Below are positions 60,044-64,000 of a stretch of 64,000 bases of DNA, piece after piece (the stretch's first letter is position 1; each line of letters opens with the position of its first letter). Source of the stretch: Batillaria attramentaria (Eukaryota > Mollusca > Gastropoda > Batillariidae); NCBI GenBank assembly GCA_018292915.2, contig JACVVK020000088.1:851501-915500 (forward strand), written 5' to 3'. The notes beneath the pieces are model-generated. The model ran no database searches, was not told where the DNA came from, and worked only from the letters and a program-made list of their open reading frames with translations. The translations under genes and the position numbers were made by a program.

Positions 60044-62822
60044 ACGGATGTAATGATGGCTATCTCCTAAACCACCTCCTTGGAGGCCTTTTTACTTTGA
60101 GATAAAATGGGAATTCACCTTCTCCAGACCTATTTTTCACGATTTTTAGCCTACTGCATTTTCAGAAGAGTTATCGCCGATTTTTAAAAATCGGTCATGT
60201 TACGAATTTTTTCGAAAAAAATGTTCAAATAGCTTCATTTTCTGAAATTGAGAAGATCATCCAATTATACTGCCTGTTTTCGTAGCACAGCTATGTAGCT
60301 CTGACAGGTTTTGTGTAAGAAAAATATTTCCGAGGTAGGAGTGGTTTGCATATAAGGCCAAATATCTATGAAAAGACTCCTTCAAATTACTCATCATTCC
60401 GGTATTTTTGTCACTTGTGACAACTGCACATATGACATGAACTATTGCACTATTATAACTTTAGTATTAAGAATAACAGAGCTTTTAGATAAACACATTT
60501 TTTCACGTTTCTGCGAGAAGCGCCGGTCAAAAAAGTTCCAATTTTGCAATTTCGTAAGTACAATCCGAGGCACTTTAAGTCCACGTTTCATCAGCTCTCT
60601 AGATCTTCCAGATTTTATGTCAAAATTAATTCAGTCCCGGAAGTCACAAAAGCAACAAGGAAATCACAAGATATGAAGAAGTATCATCTGTCAGACGAGC
60701 AGCGTGAGGCTGACGGCAAATGTTTGGTTCACAGACAAAATCTGCAAGTATCGTCACTGCTTCCGACATTTCATCAGCCCTCTACATCTTCCAGATTTCA
60801 TGTGAAAAATAATTCAGTCGGAGAAGTCACAAAGCCAATAGGGAAATCACAGGACATAAACAAGCATCCTCAGACGATCTCAGTGCTAGAGGCTGACGCC
60901 AAAAGTTTAGTTCACGGAATTGACGTCATCTCTCTCTCTCTGTATGACGACCTGCTTGAGGCTGACGTCAAATGTTTAGTTCACGGAACTGACCTCTCTC
61001 TCTCTCTCTCTGGGGAGCCAGGGTGGCCGAATGGTAGCGCATTGGACTTTCAATGCTTGGGCCGAGAGTTCGAATCCAGGCCGCTGGGGCCAAATATTTG
61101 TGCTGGCCTTTTTCTCGTTGCCCCGTCTTTGATATCACCCTTATGTGGTGGAAAAGAGCGTTAAACTCCTAAACACCCACCTACCCACCCTCTCCCTCTG
61201 CCTCTCTCTCTCCCTTCTTCCCACACCCTAGTCACGTGGCTAATCGGTCGAGGTCGTAGAGGATCTAGTGTCATCGGTAGAACTTGGAGAGGGGAGAACC
61301 GGCAACAATAACAACAAAACAGACAAAATAAAATGAAGTTTGGAGAAACAACTTTGTAGGACGGGGCCGTTCCTCCTTGTTTCAATATCTGGTGTGCCCA
61401 CTATTCGCAGCAAGGCAATGCTGTAAGCGCCGAGGCATGGACATCACGAGGCGACGGATCTCCTGCTGCGGGATGTTGTTCCAGTAGTACTGGAGGGCGG
61501 CAATCAGGTCACCCTTGGTCTGGACTCTAGGGACGTGGTGGTCGATTCTCTTGCCCAGTATGTCCCAGAGATGCTCAATACAATTCATGTCAGGGGACAT
61601 GGCAGGCCAGGCCATCACCCTGACTCCGTTCTGCTGCAAGAACTGCTGCGTAACTCGAGCCGAATGAGGTGTGGCATTGTCCTGCTGGAAGATGAACCTG
61701 TTGGGTCCACCATGCTGAGCCAAGAACGGAAGTAGAGTCGGCTGGAACACATTGTTAATGTACCGCTGCGCTGTGAGGTTGCCATTGATCACCTCCAGCG
61801 GTGACCTGTCCCTGGTGATGGCACCCCACACCATCACCGAGGGGCCACCAAACCGGTCGCACTGCCTAATGCATGCGTCCTGGAAGCGGTCGCCTGTATA
61901 CTCAGACCCTCCCATCGTTGTGGCTAACGCAGAACCTGGACTCGTCTGAGAAGATGACGTCACGCCATGGATGACGCCCAAGAAAGTTACCATTTGAAGC
62001 CCATGTCCGTCGGGCCTGCCTGTGCCTTTGGTTCAGCACTGGCCCAACATACGGTCTCCGACAGTGTAAGTGACCTCCAACAGTCGCCTCCTGACTGTCT
62101 GGCGGCTTATGGGCCTTCCGTGTTGTCCCTGGGTCGCTCGGGCAGTAGCAGCAGCGGTCTGGAATTGGTCTTGGAGGTGACTACGGCGGGTGGCCCGGTC
62201 TTTTCTGGGGGTCGTCACTCGAGGTGCTCCTTGTCGAGGCCGGTCGGAGGTGGTTCCAGTGACAGCCACACGCTCCTGGAGACGATAAAAATGGTGGTGT
62301 TGTGCACCTGCAGGGTAGCAGCGACACGTTGGACAGGCATGCCGGCGTTCAGCATCCCAATGGCGAGATGTCTTTCCGCGTTGTCAAGGCGTGGCATTTT
62401 TGTCGGTGGTGATAAGTTTCCTCTATTAGCTGCATTTTATAGGCCTCGAACGTGAGTTCCGCACGTGAAAAGAACGGAGCACTGAGTGCACCCCAAACAC
62501 GAGTTTCAAGCATATTGCGGTTTTTCGCCACCCGAAGTGCTGACGCAGATCGGGTCGCGCTGCACGTGAAATAATGGCTCAGAGAAATCCGTAACACTCT
62601 AGTGCGGATATCCGGTGTATCAAACAAATTCGCGCTTTCCGTGGTTTTCGTGAAAACCATACTTTTGCTTCTGCGTTTTTTATGGACGCGAGTATATATA
62701 CTGTCACGTGTATGTGCTGCTTTTATACTGTACCTTTTACCTCTCATGTGTTTTGCATTTGATACCGTCCTATATTCTTTTTGTATGTCGTGTCCGTGAG
62801 CGGACATAGATAGATAGATAGA

Positions 62823-62884
<62 letters not shown>

Positions 62885-62962
62885 CATTAGCAACGGCAAG
62901 AATGAAAACTGGATCACTGGACCGTTGACAAATAAAGTTTCATTTCATTTCATTTCATTTCA

Positions 62963-62994
<32 letters not shown>

Positions 62995-63103
62995 AGAGTT
63001 CTCGTGTACCAAAAATGACTTACTGGCCGCTGTGGTAGACCTCTAGTGTGCCATCCCAAGGATGAGAACCTCTTGTTAGGCGAATGTTCCCGTCAGAAGA
63101 TCC
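36693..63103 (-). CDS. SRCR-EGF-EGF-ZP domain extracellular protein (5' end outside window)
   Basis: Eight minus-strand exons join in phase: 63024-63103 and 49543-49775 (one SRCR domain; [10 protein letters not shown] joined to [10 protein letters not shown], then [22 protein letters not shown]), 48452-48574 ([13 protein letters not shown]), 47913-48041 (calcium-type [19 protein letters not shown]), then the ZP domain: 42337-42515 (LPLHGCGT), 41652-41851 ([12 protein letters not shown]), 39531-39728 ([19 protein letters not shown]), 36693-37047 ([34 protein letters not shown], stop TAA). In-window length is 498 residues. The architecture is like DMBT1-type and related mucosal or matrix proteins: SRCR binds ligands, ZP polymerises. 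No membrane segment follows the ZP domain, only a short hydrophobic patch ([15 protein letters not shown]), so it may be secreted. The signal peptide lies upstream, beyond 64000. Introns are filled with transposons, the largest being 13.2 kb. Confidence 0.88.
37367..39455 (-). mobile_element. AGGTCA-type repeat element, copy F, split by a LINE tail
   Basis: Left end GGCTCCCTTGTGTAACAAAG, right end GGAGCCATGGAGGC..CTCTAG. Own sequence is 37367-37505 and 38185-39455. An (AT)n tract lies near 38545. It fills the last intron of the SRCR/ZP gene. Confidence 0.75.
37506..38184 (+). mobile_element. 5'-truncated non-LTR retrotransposon end
   Basis: TACAAATATCAGA at 37493-37505 and 38185-38197 is a 13-base target duplication. 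The insert opens in frame with [20 protein letters not shown], the cysteine/histidine motif at the C-terminus of many LINE reverse transcriptases. Coding ends at MAILNTN and a stop; the 3' untranslated part ends AAATAAAAAGTTCTG. Confidence 0.85.
39729..40150. other. SRCR/ZP intron sequence
   Basis: (CT)n at 39771-39794 and 40111-40152; nothing else recognised. Confidence 0.35.
40151..41530 (+). mobile_element. LINE reverse transcriptase fragment with 3' tail
   Basis: Starts at [11 protein letters not shown], then the catalytic-type FADDS ([13 protein letters not shown]), [15 protein letters not shown], a stop, and continues [20 protein letters not shown] to a stop near 41051. It ends with AATAAAAAACG and a (CAT)n tail near 41520. 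Truncated at the 5' end and disrupted. Same family as the nested LINE at 55205-62962 (shared CDM.ADD and EVS.WC motifs). A SINE sits in its 3' part. Confidence 0.75.
41124..41261 (+). mobile_element. tRNA-derived SINE, copy 3
   Basis: TCTTACTTGGCAT at 41111-41123 and 41262-41274 is a perfect 13-base target duplication. Head has GGTCGAATGGTAGAGCG and GAGTTCGATCC; the body ends early at GATATCACCCCC, so this is a short-tail form. Confidence 0.9.
41542..41592. repeat. (AC)n microsatellite at an exon edge
   Basis: Lies about 60 bases beyond the donor of the ZP exon ending at 41652. Confidence 0.9.
41852..42336. other. SRCR/ZP intron between two ZP exons
   Basis: No repeat or exon recognised. 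Confidence 0.35.
42929..43020 (+). mobile_element. SINE 3'-end fragment
   Basis: TTTGTGCTGGCCTTTCCTCG to GGTGGAAAAGGACATTAAAC matches the tail half of the tRNA-derived SINE; head absent. A C-run follows. Confidence 0.65.
43364..43539 (-). mobile_element. tRNA-derived SINE, copy 4
   Basis: Minus-strand full SINE at the shared site of composite copies c, g, h and i, between GA-rich tracts. Confidence 0.8.
44077..44142 (+). mobile_element. SINE tail fragment
   Basis: CCCCGTCTTTGATATCACCC to GGACGTTAAAC only, within composite copy g. Confidence 0.6.
44486..44790. repeat. 153-base tandem pair, Penelope-like terminal (pLTR-like) repeats
   Basis: GGAAACGGTAATGACTGCG starts at 44486 and again at 44639. 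Each unit carries, on minus, CCTGAAGAAGGCG..GCCGAAACGT, a hammerhead-like core. Penelope-like elements are known to have tandem terminal repeats with hammerhead motifs. Confidence 0.65.
45062..45540 (-). pseudogene. Penelope-like element C-terminus with GIY-YIG endonuclease
   Basis: On minus, 45520-45420 encodes [20 protein letters not shown] and then a CKKQNCKTC motif in one frame. After a frame change, 45412-45062 encodes the GIY-YIG domain: [20 protein letters not shown], then [27 protein letters not shown], and ends GLNEKP. YAI..YVGETGR..L..RF..H is the GIY-YIG signature used by Penelope-like retroelements for target cleavage. The reverse transcriptase proper is absent. Confidence 0.75.
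45593..46935. mobile_element. 1.34 kb insert with 8-base flanking repeat and internal tandem duplications
   Basis: CGTACTGA lies at 45585-45592 and 46936-46943. The related sequence at 44810 reads through without the insert, so this is an insertion, with a duplication length typical of hAT elements. Inside, a 288-base unit is repeated (from 45595 and 45883), then a 390-base unit (from 46157 and 46547). No transposase recognised. Confidence 0.6.
47517..47770. mobile_element. Foldback MITE-like element
   Basis: Outer inverted repeats TTAACTCTTAAAAACCC at about 47519 and its reversed relative ending GAGTTAAAG at 47769. An inner hairpin has 26-base arms, 47580-47605 and 47651-47676, with one mismatch. 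Lies in the SRCR/ZP intron 140 bases from an EGF exon. Confidence 0.6.
48042..48451. other. SRCR/ZP intron between EGF exons
   Basis: No feature recognised. Confidence 0.35.
48955..49170 (-). repeat. Dispersed repeat, inverted copy of 19395-19603
   Basis: Reads TCTTATTTCTGCCTC, GGTCCATTCACCTG and GAGGGTCATTTCTGAAGGCC, the reverse of the 19.4 kb copy. Bases 48575-48954 and 49171-49542 around it show nothing else. Confidence 0.55.
49776..50237. other. SRCR/ZP intron sequence
   Basis: (CT)n at 50012-50040 and a twice-used CTTGCGATAGCTA word at 49891 and 49941; no gene. Confidence 0.35.
50238..51158 (-). mobile_element. AGGTCA-type repeat element, copy G (complete)
   Basis: Left GGCTCCCTTGTGTAACAATG, right GGGAGCCATGGAGGC..CTCTAG. 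(TG)n at 50287-50331. Palindromic AGGTCA units about every 140-210 bases. Confidence 0.75.
51159..54640 (+). mobile_element. L2-like LINE, nearly complete second ORF, disrupted
   Basis: An APE endonuclease part ([45 protein letters not shown]; 51210-51885) is followed by a decayed stretch. The reverse transcriptase comes next ([30 protein letters not shown], a TAG in place of Q at 53266, [10 protein letters not shown]; 52747-53400) and then its C-terminal region ([20 protein letters not shown]; to 54205). The 3' end has (TG)n, GGGGATAGGCGCCCTATAAA and an (ATT)n tail. The [10 protein letters not shown] / YADDTQL pattern is typical of L2 LINEs. Frameshifts and stops make it inactive. It abuts AGGTCA copy G. 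Confidence 0.85.
52525..52610. repeat. 41-base-arm hairpin within the LINE
   Basis: 52525-52565 and 52570-52610 are inverted copies with four mismatches and a 4-base loop. The right arm encodes LINE sequence ([14 protein letters not shown]); the left arm is an inverted duplicate replacing normal coding. Confidence 0.8.
54641..55204. other. SRCR/ZP intron sequence between two LINEs
   Basis: No coding, no repeat recognised. Confidence 0.3.
55631..55804 (-). mobile_element. tRNA-derived SINE, copy 5
   Basis: Full SINE on minus, at the shared SINE site of the composite family. Confidence 0.8.
55854..57076. mobile_element. Penelope-like insertion in head-to-head inverted form
   Basis: CTAAACATTTGAC at 55841-55853 and 57077-57089 is a 13-base target duplication. 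The insert is a near-perfect palindrome: 55854-56432 against 56458-57036, with a 25-base spacer. Each arm has the GIY-YIG C-terminus ([20 protein letters not shown], to GLNEKP), its 3' untranslated region and one hammerhead-like repeat. The right arm continues to ACCGTTTCCGTTT. Confidence 0.85.
58012..58050. repeat. (AC)n microsatellite of the composite element
   Basis: The same tract position is seen in copies a, e, g and i. Confidence 0.8.
59809..61381 (-). mobile_element. Composite 'GTTGTTTCTC' element, copy i (complete, 1.57 kb)
   Basis: Runs from GTTGTTTCTCTATAGAGAAAC at 59810 to the reverse of GGAACGGCCCCGT and ACAAGGAGG at 61380. It is the cleanest full copy and lacks any Penelope-like insert. 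A SINE is at the usual site. Confidence 0.8.
61012..61190 (+). mobile_element. tRNA-derived SINE, copy 6
   Basis: Head GGCCGAATGGTAGCGCATTG and B-box GAGTTCGAATCC, body to GAGCGTTAAACTCC. Same site in the composite as copies 2, 4 and 5. Confidence 0.85.
61382..62397 (-). pseudogene. Tc1-like transposase, frameshifted
   Basis: Starts [20 protein letters not shown] at 62397 (helix-turn-helix region, [14 protein letters not shown]), then [20 protein letters not shown] in a second frame, [21 protein letters not shown] (first catalytic D), [27 protein letters not shown] (second D), and [19 protein letters not shown] (final acid), ending SGHTRY and TGA at 61382. The DDE-type catalytic residues are visible, but three or more frame changes disable it. 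Confidence 0.85.
62825..62881. repeat. (TG)n microsatellite in the LINE 3' end
   Basis: Perfect TG run between GATA repeats and the LINE tail. Confidence 0.95.
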
Positions 63104-64000
63104 CTGTCAAATGATAATGTGACCAACCAGTCCACACGAGAGTCGCGTTAGGCTAAACATGCCTGGGACCCGCCTGTCCCCCGTCTCCCCACGCCGCCTT
63201 CTTCAGGTGCCTGTTTTTAAAAGTGTTGGGTTTTTTTGTTGTTTTTTTTTCTTGGGGGGGGGGGGGGGGGAGGTTTGGTTGCTCTCTCTCTCTCTCCAGG
63301 ATTACTAGGCTTCACAGCAGAGTTGCGCTTGTGCGTGTATGCTCGAAATAGTCTGTCTTAGTGATTACTAGAACTCTGAACGCGATGCAGCCAGCCAAAT
63401 TCAAATTCTCCTAGTCAGCAGATAACTGTGGCCGCAACACTGATTCTTTCGTGATACTTGCGTCGCGTGTACCCTTCTGTTGGCTCGGTGCCAGCCTGTA
63501 AGATGCTGTAAGTGTGTAAGTGTCCAAGTCGTAGGATGGTAGACCGTACTAAAGGAGACTTGTGAGAATGGAATTGATGGAAGATGGATCTTTTAGTGCT
63601 GCACAGGATTTTGGCACCCGGCTATGCTACTATCCAATGTTTGCACCCCCCCCCCCATCCCCGCCCCTCCACACTCCCATCCCTACACCCGAAGAGGCTT
63701 ATCTTTTGACTTTCAGCAAGATAATGTGCAGTCGCGGTAATGATTGTATGTTGTATGTTTACGGGTTGTTTGTTCGATTTGCTCAAAAAGGTGTTATTGA
63801 CATACATTTACGTAGTTGATGTATAGCGTAATCAGGTACAATGTCCCGGCTACACGAAGAGGCGAGATCAGTCTCCGCCACATCTCATTCACGTTGTTTG
63901 TCAATGTTTCAGGTTCTGTTCAAATACAAATATATACTTTGTACAAGTGTGTTGATACAATGTTTGCAATACATACCCCCCCCCCCCCCCCCCCCCCCGT
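63104..64000. other. Upstream intron of the SRCR/ZP gene
   Basis: No further exon accepted. T- and G-runs at 63230-63270 and a C-run at 63977-63998, near which assembly may be unreliable. Confidence 0.35.

Larger units (their letters stand above)
59574..62694 (-). mobile_element. Tc1-like DNA transposon, itself split by composite copy i
   Basis: Inverted ends TACTCGCGTCCAGAAAAAAC and TACTCGCGTCCATAAAAAAC, followed by GCAGAA (26 bases, one mismatch), are flanked by TA at 59572-59573 and 62695-62696. Transposase is on minus at 61382-62397. The foreign segment 59809-61381 lies next to the transposase stop codon. Confidence 0.85.
55205..62962 (+). mobile_element. LINE reverse transcriptase copy split by two nested insertions
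   Basis: Own sequence: about 55205-55431 ([18 protein letters not shown] to LQYLN), 58259-59571 ([78 protein letters not shown], to near 59480), and 62697-62962 (3' part ending AATAAAGTTTCATTTCATTT). Codons 55430 and 58263 read continuously as [11 protein letters not shown] once the insert is removed. Family as 40151-41530. Frameshifts are present. Confidence 0.7.

Noticed and set aside
63977..63998. Telomere-like or functional C-run at the window end
   Set aside because: Plain poly-C; similar C/G runs occur at 8240, 8390, 32671 and 33802, and are probably slippage or assembly ends.

Overview
This is a window of animal nuclear DNA: genes are split by GT-AG introns, DNA is AT-leaning, (TG)n and (GA)n microsatellites are common, and transposable elements (TEs) of many classes fill most of the length. 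Repeat types (tRNA-derived SINEs, L2-like LINEs with an ATT-rich tail, Penelope-like elements, a dispersed TCAAGGTCA-rich repeat) and gene content suggest a lophotrochozoan, most likely a gastropod mollusc. The species is inference; the animal origin is not in doubt.

Three host genes are supported. (1) A minus-strand cereblon gene (CRBN), exons 13297-17023, encodes the LON-like half. Its 3' half would lie to the left of the window, and a possible first exon lies at 24724-24821. (2) A plus-strand ERdj4/DNAJB9 co-chaperone has coding exons at 27190-27403, 28718-29227 and 29902-29978. (3) A minus-strand extracellular SRCR-EGF-EGF-ZP protein has eight exons from 63103 down to 36693, all joining in phase; its 5' end is outside the window.

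Layout: 172-12612 is an AGGTCA-type repeat carrying a pogo-like element (1524-2827) and an 8.4 kb TTAA-flanked, Kolobok-like transposon (3800-12203). The transposon has two convergent decayed genes: a transposase-like gene on plus and a P2X7-C-terminal-domain gene on minus. 13-25 kb holds CRBN exons with TE-filled introns, including a DUF7869-like pseudogene. 24.8-30 kb holds a probable bidirectional promoter and DNAJB9. 30-36.7 kb is gene-poor. 36.7-63.1 kb is the SRCR/ZP gene, whose introns hold two AGGTCA copies, three LINE insertions, Penelope-like pieces, a Tc1-like element and several copies of a composite 'GTTGTTTCTC' element. A LINE between 55.2 and 63 kb has been split twice, and one of the inserts is itself split.

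No prokaryotic features, CRISPR arrays, rRNA genes or free-standing tRNA genes were seen. The most interesting material is the gene-carrying TTAA transposon, the inverted Penelope-like insertion, and the repeat family that spreads nuclear-receptor half-sites through introns.
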